DNA of 64,000 nucleotides from Gordionus sp. m RMFG-2023 (Eukaryota; Nematomorpha; Gordioida; Chordodea; Parachordodidae): assembly GCF_954871325.1 (NCBI RefSeq), contig NC_088777.1:47035366-47099365 (forward strand), read 5' to 3'. Shown here piece by piece: positions 10,373 to 22,499 of the stretch. Below the pieces are notes generated by a model. It did not search any database and was not told the origin of the DNA. It was given only the letters and a program-made list of their open reading frames with translations. Every line of letters begins with the position of its first letter. Position 1 is the first letter of the stretch. The position numbers and the translations under genes are program-made.

Positions 10373-12821
10373 ATATTACACAATCAAGTGAATATAAAAG
10401 TAAATTGGGATTTCAGATTCATATATCATAATATGAAAAAGATTAATTGTGAAGTAGGCCATGAAGTGAGCTAGGATGTTTTCTAAGTTTGAAGTAGTTT
10501 CGTCCATCATCAATATCAAAAAGAAACACAAAGGAAATTTCCTAATTTTAATAATTTTATTTTTTTATTTCATAATGAATGCAACTATCTAACTAAAAAA
10601 TTATTTTTATAAATACTTTTTCGTATTCAATTTAGTGAATCAAATTATTGATATTGTATCACGTAAAAGAATAAATGTTAATATAATGGTTGTGTTAAAT
10701 ATTTAATATGTTAATGAATGAATCAAATAACAATTTAAGCTACACAACAACGAGTATAAATAAAATAATTATACATATATAAATCCGTATTTAACATTCC
10801 ACCCTCAAAAGGAACTTCGCCTTGGTTATCTTTGGGCAAAACAATTAGTTCTAAGTATTTGATCTTGTGCGCTAGCTGTTCAATCTTTGCATAACGGTTA
10901 GTTCATGATATAAACCTCAGGCACAATATTATTTTTATTCGGCTTCTAAACGTGAGCTAGATGATCATTATCTTGGTCGATAACATTTCACCTTTTGCAA
11001 AAAGTAATCGATGGTAAAGTGTTGTTTGGAATGTTTGGTTCAGTGGTAATTCTGTTTCTTCGTCATATTGGTTTGTTTGTAGCTTGTTATCCTGATCGTC
11101 TAATCATTCTGATCATCATCATCATCAGCTTGTTTATTTCGTTATTTATTATCATTTGTATTTATTTATCAGAATTAATTATTATTATGATAAATTTATC
11201 TCGAATAAAATAATTTTGGAATAATTGAAATGAGAATGGGATAATTTATTGGAATCATTCATGGAATAAGAATAATAATAATAATTTGGGATATAGAATC
11301 ATAGAATATTTTGAATTGTAGCGTTTTATCTAACAATTTTTTATTTAATATTAAATTTCAGTTATTTTTATATTTTAAATTACTCCCTTATTTTTCGATT
11401 TAAACAATTTTTTCATATCATAATTTATCTTCAAATTGTTCTTTCTAAAAAAGTTTTATTTCACCTTCCATTTTTAACATATGATTTCCATAATATCACA
11501 TTCTTAAAAACTTTTTTAACATCAATATACAATTTAACTTTTACCTTGCCTCTCTTTATAATATTTATTTTGCGTTTCTAATTTTCAAAGTTTTTTCAAA
11601 TTTTTTATCAATTATAAAAGTTTTTATTTTATTATTTTCTTTAATGTTTATTTCATTATTTTCTATAATCACAAATATTTCTTCAAATTTTATTATATAA
11701 TTTATCTTTTTTAATTTATAAGAATCTATTTCAATTTGAATATTTGGTACTAATTCAATACTTTTCAAGTTTTTGTTATTATGAGATTTATAATTTTAAT
11801 GATCATTTCGTTTATTGTAATGTGTTTCTTTATCATATTTATTATCTAATTTTCCATTTATTTTTATTATTAGATTATCTTGATTTCTGTTATAATAATT
11901 ATTATTATGATCATTTTTATAATTTACACTTAAAATTTTTATTAGGATAATTTTTTTTTATATCTGTAGCCGATTTATAATTACATTTAACATACATAAT
12001 GCCCTCTCATAACTTGAATTTTTCTCTCTCAGTACCATTGCTTTCATAACCAAAAATAAATTATCTGGTAAATCATAGGCGTAGCCAGGGGGAGGGCAAG
12101 GAAATATTCCCCCCCCCCTTCAGAAATTTATCACTTGTGAATATCATTTTAGGCTAATAAAAAATATCCACCTTAATCCTCTCTCCATTCCCTGACCCTC
12201 AAAAATGTATGCATATATCTTTAACAATAATTTGAAAGAAATAATATAAAAGTTGATATTTTTTTATAAAACTATTCTCATAATTTATACATTTTGGAAA
12301 AAGGCATTTATATAATTAAAAAGTAAACCAAAAATGTTTTTTAAGAAATGGAATATAAGCCAAAGATAAGTCTTAAGACAAAAATGAAATGTATTATAAT
12401 TATTAATAATAGATCCATAAAATTACTAAATAATATAATATATCAAATATATTTTTTATAAAGTGAGTAATTTTAATTTTACCTTAATAAAAGTAAAATA
12501 TAATTATAAAACTATTAATAAAATTAAATCATAATAAATCAAAATATTAAAGCACAATACAAACAGTGGAATATTATATGTCGTAAATTTACATTATATC
12601 TAATTTTATCAATTATCATATGACAATAAAATAATTTTTACCAATATATCGAATTGTATATTTTACAGAAAACTATAAAATATTAATAAGGACATCATAA
12701 TATATCTTTTAAAGATATTGTGGGATGAATAATATAAAGATTAATTTTTAATATCATTTTTTATTTGAAATAAATAGATGGCGTTAAATAAGAGAATTCA
12801 AATTGTTGCTATATTTATTAT

Positions 12822-15079
12822 TGTTGATTGATTATATATTTAAATAAATTTAAATTTGAATAGTTAATTTTAGTTTTATTTGAATATTGTTTATTTTTAA
12901 AATATATTAACGTTGATTGTTTAATATGTTAAAAACTTTATATATATAGATACTAAAAAGAAATAATAGATATAATAAAATTTGATTTAAAAAAAGAATT
13001 AATTTAAATAGTTTCTTAAATCTAAAACACTTTCTTTTATGGTGCCCCGGTTACGGTGGTACGTTTTTCGTTTTAAATTGAAGTTAAATGATAAAAGTTT
13101 AAAAAAAAAATTAAAAAATATCCTTACCTTGAATTCTTTAGTAAAAATAAAAAGTAAACGAATTACTTATCAAATTCGTCGTTCGATATTGGAGATGATA
13201 TAAGGACAAATAAAATTTTTTTGACTTTTCTTTTCGATAGTCAAAATTTTATCCAAATTTACAAAATTATAAAAGGTAAAAAAATTTTATTTAGAATAAA
13301 TATTTGTTAACTTCTTGTTTCTTTTATGGCGCCCTGTTATGTTTTTGTAAAAAAAAAAAAGAATAAAATATAGAAAATTTGCCTAAAACTAAAATAAAAA
13401 AGTATAAATTAAATTAAATTTGAAATTGATGACTACCTTATTTATTGATTTGACTACCTATTGTGACGATTGCTTAATCCATTGAGATGACTCTATTTAT
13501 ATGACTACCTATTGTGACGATTGCTTAACCTATGGAGATGACTACCTATTATGACTACCTTATCTATTGTGACTACCTAATCTACTGAGATGACTATCTA
13601 ACCTATGGAGACTGCGTAACCTATGGAGACTGCTTAACCTATGGAGATGACTACCTATTATGACTACCTTATCTATTGTGACTACCTAATCTACTATGAC
13701 TATCTAACCTATGGAGACTGCTTAACCTATGGAGATGACTACCTATTATGACTACCTTATTTATTGTGACTGCCTAATCTATTGATATGACCAATGCCTA
13801 ATCTATGGAGATGTTAGCACGTTCTTTCATGCAAAAAGCTTCTTTCTTCATGGTGTCCCGGCTCTGGATGTTGGACTGGAATATGATAACCAGCACCTAA
13901 CCTAATGTGACAACCTAGGAAGAACTGATATGGAAGTTGAACGATAGGTTATGAATTCTATTTTGTGAGACCAATGATATTAAAGTGTAATTAAAACATA
14001 TGAATTAAAAGGGATTGATTTAAATAACCCTTATAAGTAATACTTAATATGATAAAAATGTTTTTGAAATAAAGCTTTTGAAGACAAAAGGTTATGTAAA
14101 AATTAAACATCATTATTTTAGAAAAATATTGTGTGAAATTTAAATTTTTTTTTAAGAGAGGGAAATGTGCATAATATTTGCATATTTTAACCTCGGAGAT
14201 TGAAAATAAATAAAAATAAATTAAGTATTAAAACGCTACTAATTAAATATGGAAACGCTAAAAAATGTAAAACGCAAAAAATATAAAACGCTAAAAATAT
14301 AAAACGCATAAAACGCTAAAAGTATAAAACGCTATGATTAACTTAACACCTAAAAAATAATATAATAATTTATCATTCCTTATTCTGGATTAAAATTTTA
14401 TTCCTTATTCCATAAATTATCATTCCTTATTACATATTGTCCGAAATTCAAAATTTTATTTGTGCATATTATTCATATATTTGATTTGATCAACTATTCC
14501 AAATTACATATTCCGACTTATTCCAAATTCTAATATTCGACTGGATTAATTATGAAACATGATAATAACAATTTTGAGAAATGTGAACAACATACGATAA
14601 GGATATCAAACCAACGATAACGTTCAACGATTTTATCAAACCTACGCGATTGATTCAAGCCTACAAAAAACGTACAAACTCACGCAACTCTAATAAACGA
14701 TTTTATCAAACCTACGTGATAGAATCAAGCCTACGAGAACATTTGAGACTTATGTGCTAACCAAGATAAAACCGAGTACAATCAAAACGGGAAAAAACTT
14801 CTAGGACAACAAGCTCTTGATGACTGCTGAGAAGAAGCTTCGTTCTTTGTAGAAGAGGGGGAATGTTGATTGATTATATATTTAAATAAATTTAAATTTG
14901 AATAGTTAATTAGTTTTATTTGAATATTGTTTATTTTTAAAATATATTAACGTTGATTGTTTAATATGTTAAAAACTTTATATATATAGATACTAAAAAG
15001 AAATAATAGATATAATAAAATTTGATTTAAAAAAAGAATTAATTTAAATAGTTTCTTAAAATTAAAATACTTTCTTTTA
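12822..15079 (+). mobile_element. Non-autonomous LTR retroelement fossil, nested
   Basis: Two LTRs of 218 bp (12822-13039) and 216 bp (14864-15079) are nearly identical, suggesting a recent insertion. The element is flanked by ATTAT on both sides (12817-12821 and 15080-15084). The 5' LTR is followed directly by TGGTGCCCCGG (primer-binding type), and AGAAGAGGGGGAA precedes the 3' LTR (polypurine tract). The 1.8 kb interior has no sizeable coding region and consists largely of repeats, like TRIM/LARD-type elements. It is structurally whole at the ends but has no protein-coding capacity. It lies inside the DNA transposon 12074-15403. Confidence 0.88.
13430..13815. repeat. Degenerate tandem repeat of GACTACCTA-type units
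   Basis: The interior of the nested LTR element repeats blocks such as TATGGAGATGACTACCTATT, TATTGTGACTACCTAATCTA and TATGGAGACTGCTTAACC in higher-order units of about 60-130 bp. Confidence 0.85.
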
Positions 15080-15633
15080 ATTATTAAGAGCATTGATAAA
15101 AATTTTGTTAAAATATTAACTGTAATATAATCCCTAATTGTCAAATATGTCTACAAAAGTGGAATTTTACCTAGTATTTTGTAACTAATTCTATATAATA
15201 GAAAAAAATACGTCATTAAAAAAAAAATTTCATATTTGTTCCAGCTTATTTTTTTTTATATCAACCTCCTATCTTGTAAAAATATTTTCTGACTATATAT
15301 AGACTAAGGTAACCCGGCCGAAGGCCTAGCAAAATTGGGCCAAAGGCGCGCCCAAAAAATTTTTTTAATCCCCCCCCTTAGGAAAATCCTGGCTACGCCT
15401 ATGGGTAAATTATGTATTAAGCTTAAAGTATTTTTAGTATCATAAAATATTAAATGATCTTCTAATTTGTATATGGACATTTTTTATTATTATAGTCCCA
15501 TAATTGTTTATTCATATTTTAGAAATTTTATTATTATAAATTTTAATTATTTTACTTTTTCATTTTAATCATTTCTTACATGTTTTAGAATGAAATAAAC
15601 ATGACGTTCCAAAATCCTCGAATATGTAGCGGA

Positions 15634-16044
15634 CAGTGGCGTAGCTAGGAATTTTCCTTAGAGGGGGTCCATACATATAAAAGCCTGGGGGCGCCTTTAA
15701 CGGGCCTTCGGCCCTTTTGCCCGGCCTTCGGCCGGGTTTATCTTACAAATCATAACCATATCTTATATAATTAATAATAAATATATTTTTTTAAATGCAT
15801 CAATTATTTGTTTTATAATTTAGTAGATTATTCTCAATGACTTTATAATAATACTATCTACAATAATTTCAATAGTAATATAATATCCTTTCACAAACAT
15901 CAAAACCAGAAAAATAAAAATATTATTGGTATTTATTTGATATAAAGTCACCACTTGTAAGTCTTTTGAACGTATAATCTAAAAATAAATTTTTGCTCTG
16001 GGAGGGGTCCAAACCCGAAAATCACCCCCGTAGCTACGCCACTG
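15634..16044. mobile_element. hAT MITE, 411 bp
   Basis: The termini CAGTGGCGTAGCTA and TAGCTACGCCACTG are perfect inverted repeats over 14 bp, flanked by a perfect 8-bp duplication GTAGCGGA (15626-15633 and 16045-16052). The left half has GC-rich palindromes (CCCGGCCTTCGGCCGGG). It is non-coding, and a 63-codon antisense open frame inside it is incidental. It interrupts the outer LTR element just before its primer-binding site. Confidence 0.9.
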
Positions 16045-16270
16045 GTAGCGGAACTGCCACCATAAAGTAGGCCATGAAGTAAGCCAGGAAATTTTCTTTG
16101 TAAATAATTTCGTCCATCATCAACATTTAAGAGAAACACAAAGGAAATTTTCTAATTTTATTATTTATTGATTGCAACTATCTAACTAAAAATTATCTTT
16201 ATAAATACTTTTTCGAATTCAATTTAGTGAATCAAATTATTAATATTGTGTGACGTGAAAGAATAAATGT

Positions 16271-16759
16271 TAGAGCTTTAGCCCTCTAGCGTTGAATAAT
16301 CAACAGAGCTATGCTAGGTTTGCCTTATTTACATCTAATTATAACTAATTTAATTCGGGTATAGAAGTAAAAATATGAGGAGCCCTCTACACGTTTGTGG
16401 GCAAGCCGCACGTAAGCGCAACATTTCAAAAAATGTTACTTGAACCTCTATAGGCTTATTAAAAAGAAGTGGGACAGAAAAAGATCCTATACGAGAACTA
16501 CAGTAAAATTTAATTACTTTAAGAGTGGGTGATAGCTGATTTTAGGTTTAAATTCTGTGTAAGTCATAAAGATTACTATCAATTTTGAGATTTAATGTTC
16601 ATAGAATCTGTAAAATAAAGATGTAATTAAATAAAAAATTTATTGATATGTATGATATAGTAATATTTTTTATTAATGATTCAACCCATACAATACAGTA
16701 CTATTACTTCAAAATTTTTGCACCGGATGAAACCGAACGATCAATCCAAGAATAAATTC
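16271..16759. mobile_element. Insertion of unknown type in an LTR
   Basis: The outer element's right LTR matches its left LTR on both sides of this 489-bp block. The block is bounded by the 11-bp repeat AGAATAAATGT (16260-16270 and 16760-16770), so it is a discrete insertion with a LINE/SINE-like duplication length. Its sequence is more GC-rich than its surroundings at the start and has no inverted termini. A GGGTGATAGCTGATT motif near 16525 resembles a conserved large-subunit rRNA helix, so an rRNA-derived or mitochondrial insert is one possibility. Confidence 0.6.
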
Positions 16760-16886
16760 AGAATAAATGTGAATATAATGGTTGTGTTAAATATTTAATA
16801 TGTTAAGGAATGGTTCAAATAACAATTTATGTTACACAACAACTAGTATAAATAAAATAATTATATATATAAATCCATATTTAACA

Positions 16887-17629
16887 GTAGGCGAATAATT
16901 TTTTAAAAAAAATAAAATAAATAAGGCCAAAATCGTCTAAGAAATTAAAAATTTATAGAAACATTTTAAATTCATATTTATATATTTTTTAATTTGTGTA
17001 TAGATATCAGTAGTAATTAATTTATGGCATTATCTTTAAAATACATATAATATAAATAAATAAATTATTTATATTCACTATAAAAAGCAATTAAATGTTT
17101 ATCATATTTTGATAATATATATAAAATTATATCCCACCCAGCTCCTCCATTTCTAAATATTAAGAAATATATATCATTGATATTTATTTATTTACTAAAA
17201 AAATAGATATTATAATTGAATTTCAGTTATAAAATATTTTTTCAATATTATATTCCATATTCAATATTCCTTTTTAATTAATATTCATGCATTTTAATTT
17301 TAATATAAATTTTCCACATCATCTTTATATCAATTCTACTTTCGCTATGAGAAATTACCTTATTATCTATAATAAAGTGTGCACAGTTTTTCTTCAAATC
17401 ATTCAATTCTAAATTCAACTCAACATTATTCAAGTAAATTTAATTTAAAGGGTTACATAAAATTTTAATTACAATGTTGAGATTTGAAGTAAAATATAAT
17501 ATTTAAGAAAAATTAGTACTTAATGATCACACATTAATTAATTATAATGAACAGATTTAATGTATATTATATTTATCTAAGAATTATATATATGTATTTA
17601 GATAAAGACACACCTAATGGTGACTTCAC
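16887..17629. other. AT-rich spacer, nothing recognised
   Basis: Almost pure A/T with no usable reading frames or repeats that I can relate to other parts of the window. Confidence 0.5.
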
Positions 17630-18200
17630 TGGGGGTTTTATTATTATTGTTTTTTAAATTTTCCTTTTATTTTTATCTTTGATAACCAGGTCATGTCTTA
17701 GCCTCTCTTTTAAAGATTATACAGATGCTGATTTAGAGAATTTAACCTAATATTGATTCCTCTGCAGGTTCATACATTATTATTTTTAAAATTTTTGTTT
17801 TGTTTTCATTTTTGAAAATATCTTGTCTTAATCTTGATGATTGTACAAATTTTAATATCTGTCATTGGCAAACAAAAGTTGCAGATTAATAAACAAAATA
17901 AATGTTCAAAAGATCACATAACCCAAAATAATTGACCAACCATTCAATATAAAGTAGTCATCTATATATATATTGAAAATGGATGTTCTTCTTATACTTC
18001 CTTACATTTTAGAATACATCTATTTTAGCTGCTGATGATATTCCCACTATTTCTAGAAAGTTGAACCTACTCTGCAGGTTCAATGTATTATATTAAATTT
18101 TTCCTATTGTTTTTATTTAAGAAAACACATATCTTAACCACTTTTAATGATTATTCTTAAGGATCCTGCTATTTTTATAGCTTGTCATTTTATCGGCGCA
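17630..18200. repeat. Degenerate repeat, about three units
   Basis: Three loosely similar segments begin near 17630, 17762 and 18070. The latter two start with CTCTGCAGGTTCA. Each is followed by a T-rich tract and then a TCTTA-containing block. Two of them read as short open frames, but these cannot be extended. Confidence 0.4.
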
Positions 18201-20578
18201 TAATTCTTTATTATCCCTGCTGATTATTTTGCATAATTAAAAATTATACACAGTACACAATTTTTATTATTTAAATAATATTATATAGGATTTTATATAT
18301 CCCAAAAATGTATGTCAAATATAATATTTTTTTTTAATTTAAATTATATATTCTTTAGAATTTATTCCTGCTAATCACTTAGTATATCAATAAAAATAAA
18401 AAAGATGATGAAAGGTTTTCTATTTCTATTGTTTAAATAGGATTTTTCATTTATTCCATAAAACAATACATAGTACGAATTTCTATTATTTATTTATTAT
18501 CCCATATCTATTCACAAAGGACCTATTTTTTTGATGTTTGCAAATTGGTCTCTCCGAATAATATTATATTTAATTCGTGTTGATTATATTGTAAAATTAA
18601 TGATTTACTATTTTTATTATTCAAATCGGATCGAAAGGAGAATAAATAGTGTGAAATTTATGAATTAATTAAAATTACATATCTAAGGGTCCTAACTTTT
18701 TTTAAAGGTTACCCACATTGGTATCCCCTCATATTCCCCTCATTTTGTTTTGCAAAAATCACAAAAGGATCATATGACGTATGCTATACTTATTATTTAA
18801 ATAATATAATATAGCCAATCTAAATTTTCCTATCTTCTATAAACAACTTGAGAATTGGTTCCCCAAAAATATCTTTTTCGCAATATACTAATTATTTTAT
18901 ATAGCATTAATAAATATTTATATAAATTTATTTTTTAATGGTCCTTCTCAATAAATAGGCAATTGATAATAGACTCATTTATATTAAAGTGACTCATTTT
19001 TTTAAAAAATTTACCTACTCAATCCCATACCTATATTGTATTTTTTTTTTTATAAAACTTTAATATTTCACGCTTTATGAATCATAGCTTTTGGTTACTC
19101 ACCGTATTTGTGATTCATAGTATCTCTGATTCCGTGCCATTTCTGATTTCTATGCTACACTCTCCCCTGCCAAATTCCGGGCTGATATATGGTAATAACT
19201 CCCCTCACGAATTTTAAAAGGGGGTATATCATTAAATTATTTTTCTGGCATCCTCTCCCTTTAGGGCCTGGCGTAATTACCTTCTAAAATTATTTAGTAT
19301 TATATTTTCTAAAAAAATTGAAGAAATTAAGATTTTGGATGATATGGATGGTATGATTATTTAAATATAACAATATGGATCTATTAAATTATCTGTAATA
19401 TCCAAATCTATTTAATAACGGCAAACTAGATTGACTTATTTGATGGGTAGACTACTATTTCATGCATTCAAGCTGGACATTCAAATATTTCATGAAAGCC
19501 ATTATATATTGGATATTCATAAATAGAACTATAAATCAGATGTTTTTATGTCTATATATATACAATTTTTTGCTTATCTCTATTTCTTATTTGCTACCAT
19601 TACATACTATAAATTCCTAAATAGCCAACAATCAGAGGGTAATTGGAATAATTTTTAACAATCTACAAATTTGTTTTAATTGAGTTCTCCAAATGATGTG
19701 CCTGATGTTATACTTTGTTTTTTAATTAATTGTTTCTAATTAATTTATTTATTCATTTTTTCAACATTTTTAAATTTTATTTTGAGCCTTTTAATTAATT
19801 ATATTTTTATTATTTATAAATTTTATATTATAATGTTTAAGAATAAATTAACTACAAATGATTATGAATTTAAGGAATTAAAAATATTAATAAAGTATAT
19901 TTACATTTAGGAAAAGGGAGCTCAACTTCAACTTCTATATTACCAGGGAGAAATAGTTATCAGTAAAACAATGTTCGAAAGTAAATAGTCAAGTTCGATT
20001 TGGCAAATTACAGAGAAGAAATGTAGCTAATAACGCTGATTATATATAATTAATAGTTCAAAGAACCTATTCTCTTTAACTTAACAATATAATATAAAGT
20101 TTATACTTAATCTAATAGAAACTATCAATTTTATTTTTAAAGCCCTTTAATTTTTTATAACCTTGAAGGCTTTTTTGCACCGCAAAATTAAAGCCTTATG
20201 TTACAAAATTGCTTTTGAGGTAGTAAGACTTATGAATTTTATTATTTAACAATAAAAATGCATTTTATTTGCATTATTTATATGTGTCAAATAATATTTA
20301 TTAAGATAATTTCACCTCCATACTATCATATTAATAATGTTATAGGAATATTGATAATATTGATTTATTAAATTATCAGAAAGATATAACTTAATTATAG
20401 AAGTGTAGATTAATGAATGTTAAAAAAATTACTAAATTTATGCCAAATAATTAAAATTTTAATAAAATTTCGATTTAAAAATAAATTTAAACACGTGCCC
20501 TAAATCACATTTCCTCCTTCATTAAATCATTTTAAAACGGTTTCTGCAAGATTTATTAGACTTTATTCTAAGTTAAAA
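18201..20578. other. Long AT-rich intergenic stretch
   Basis: No gene recognised. The least AT-rich part, 19080-19290, has a 39-codon open minus-strand frame and, downstream on that strand, a GTGAGT donor-like site near 19100, so an isolated exon is possible. The remainder is low-complexity and presumably includes the cyclophilin promoter, which could not be delimited. Confidence 0.45.
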
Positions 20579-21346
20579 ATGGCACCTAATCCTAAAGTAT
20601 TTTTTGATATTACTGCTGATAATGAACCAGTTGGACGAGTCACCATGGAAGTAACAATTCATAAAAATTTTAAATTCTTATATAATCCTGAACGCATATC
20701 AGTAGAGCCTAATCGTTTTTAAACAATATAATTATTAGGTGTCAAGATGTTGCAATATTAATAAATATTTTCGCTAACCTTATAAATCAAATTTTATGAT
20801 GTTTGATAGTAAATTTTTTAACATTTATTTTAGCTCAAAGCAGATGTTGTTCCCAAAACTGCCGAAAACTTTAGAGCTCTATGCACTGGTGAAAAGGGTT
20901 TTGGATTTAAAGGGTGCACCTTTCATCGAATTATACCAAACTTTATGTGCCAAGGAGGAGATTTTACTAATCACAATGGCACAGGTGGCAAATCAATTTA
21001 TGGAACCAAATTTGAAGATGAAAATTTTACCTTAAAACACACAGGACCTGGTAATATTTTTTAAAATTTATTGAAATAAATTTAATGATTAGGAATTTTA
21101 TCAATGGCAAATTCTGGTCCTAATACAAATGGATCACAATTTTTTATATGCACAGCCAAAACAGAATGGTAATTTTGTATCATAATTAATATATACTTAT
21201 TTTATAATTTCAGGCTTGATAATAAGCATGTAGTGTTTGGATCAGTAGTTGAAGGTTATGATGTAATTAAAAAGATTGAGAATTTTGGATCTCAGAGTGG
21301 CAAAACTTCTAAAAACATTGCTATTGGCAATTGTGGACAGCTTTAA
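20579..21346 (+). CDS. Peptidyl-prolyl cis-trans isomerase, cyclophilin A type
   Basis: There are four exons: 20579-20650, 20834-21050, 21093-21168 and 21214-21346, all with GT-AG introns (183, 42 and 45 bp) and consistent phases. The spliced frame gives 165 residues, the usual size of single-domain cytosolic cyclophilins, from an M-A-P-N-P-K-V-F-F start to C-G-Q-L. Catalytic residues are all present: R56, F61 and Q64 ([15 protein letters not shown]), W122 and H127 ([11 protein letters not shown]). No signal peptide is present, so it should be cytosolic or nuclear. The enzyme isomerises X-Pro bonds in folding and signalling proteins and binds cyclosporin in known relatives. No damage is visible, and it is the clearest intact host gene here. 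Confidence 0.97.
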
Positions 21347-21356
21347 ATGCATTTTT

Positions 21357-21362
21357 AATAAA
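21357..21362 (+). promoter_or_regulatory. Polyadenylation signal of cyclophilin gene
   Basis: AATAAA 11 bp after the stop codon, a very short 3' UTR consistent with compact gene structure. Confidence 0.7.
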
Positions 21363-22499
21363 GAAATATAGTTTATTATATAAATATTGTGATAATTATT
21401 ATTGTCCTTATACTAATTTTTAGCATGACAAGTTTAGTTTAATTGTCTTATACTAATATCTAGAAAATAAATTAGCAATTTTTTTATATATAAAATATAT
21501 TATTTATGTCTAAATCAATTGTTTTATAAAAATATTAAATAAAAAAGTCTTTAATTCCTCAACTTATTTTTTGTATGTACTTTTTTTTACATTAGTGATA
21601 TAATCTTTTCCTTGAATTGTCAACTAAATGCTATTAACAATTTGTTTGATAATATATAAAAATCGCTATGGGTTAATCTATAAGGGTTCCAAATAAAATT
21701 TGCCAACTTATGCAGTATATTCAAATTATAGCTATATTTTTCTAAAATATAAGGTTTATATTTTGCTAAAAAGTAAAAACTATGTCTAGCTAGCAATAAA
21801 TAGAGCAAAAGTTTATTATACAAAAAAATATATAGCTAGATTAATAAATTTTATATTATAATATATATCTTCTAATACTTAAAAAAGAATATATTTTTGC
21901 ATATGTATTATATTTATATATTTTTTAAATCTATTCATATTAGAGAAGGTCTGATGTGGGGTTGGTACACTAGATATTAACCATGGATAAATTATGATAT
22001 TGGCATAGTTGTATGAGATGTCTTGTTCATAGACATTTGAAATTCATTTTTAGAAAGTGTTTTATTCTTAAGAGGTTGACAATAAGACTTAGACAGGTCC
22101 TCCAGAAAAAGGTTCTTTATAAAAAAATAAATCTTAGATTGAAATACTAGTATCATTTTCAAATCAAGATAAAACAATTGTGTCTTTTGCTAAATTTGCT
22201 TAAATACAACATACCTTTTAAATTATCATTCCTAACTAAATTAGAATAATTTATATACAGTTTTTATTTATTTGTGAAGATCATAATATGCATATAATAA
22301 GAGTGAATATTAACAATAGTTAATAAAATATTTTTTAATGATGAATTAAGTATAATAATCAGGCATTTTAATATTAGTATTAGCCCATTCTTGGCATAGA
22401 TAGGGTGATTGACTAGTATTTTTAATAGGAGTTGAAATATTAGATTGCAAAAGAGTATTTAAAAGAGATTCATTTTTTTTATAAGATGATCAAAATTTT
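21363..22499. other. AT-rich intergenic, nothing recognised
   Basis: Only short unsupported frames. Low-complexity A/T dominates. Confidence 0.5.

Larger units (their letters stand above)
12074..15403. mobile_element. DNA transposon with CATAGGCGTAGCCAGG ends, carrying an LTR fossil
   Basis: Termini are inverted repeats starting CATAGGCGTAGCCAGG, followed on each side by C-rich or G-rich runs. A 7-bp repeat GGTAAAT flanks it (12067-12073 and 15404-15410), possibly 8 bp with one change. Without the inserted LTR element it is about 1.07 kb and non-coding. Near the right end a GGCCGAAGGCC palindrome occurs, a feature shared with the MITE at 15634-16044. It sits inside the older LTR retroelement 10450-16886. 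Confidence 0.78.
10450..16886 (-). mobile_element. LTR retroelement fossil (outer element of a nested stack)
   Basis: Long terminal repeats lie at 10450-10796 and 16063-16886. The second is enlarged by a 489-bp insertion at 16271-16759. Read on the minus strand, LTRs run TGTTAAATA...CTACTT(C/T)A. A primer-binding-like TGGTGGCAGTTCC follows the right-hand LTR (16050-16062), and a purine tract (GAGGGTGGAA) precedes the left-hand one. The interior holds short relics that look Copia-like on the minus strand around 10.8-12.06 kb, and it has been invaded by a DNA transposon (12074-15403) and a hAT MITE (15634-16044). It is clearly broken and old: the LTRs differ at many positions and little coding sequence survives. 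No flanking duplication was found. Confidence 0.7.

Noticed and set aside
15948-16139. 63-codon minus-strand frame
   Set aside because: Crosses the boundary of the hAT MITE and reads its terminal repeat, so it is coincidental.
16271-16759. Firm call as a mitochondrial rRNA insert
   Set aside because: Only one short motif resembles rRNA. The rest could not be matched by eye, and the 11-bp duplication favours retrotransposition of some RNA.
20796-21035. 79-codon plus frame in another phase over cyclophilin exon 2
   Set aside because: Shadow frame. The spliced cyclophilin reading explains the sequence with all catalytic residues.
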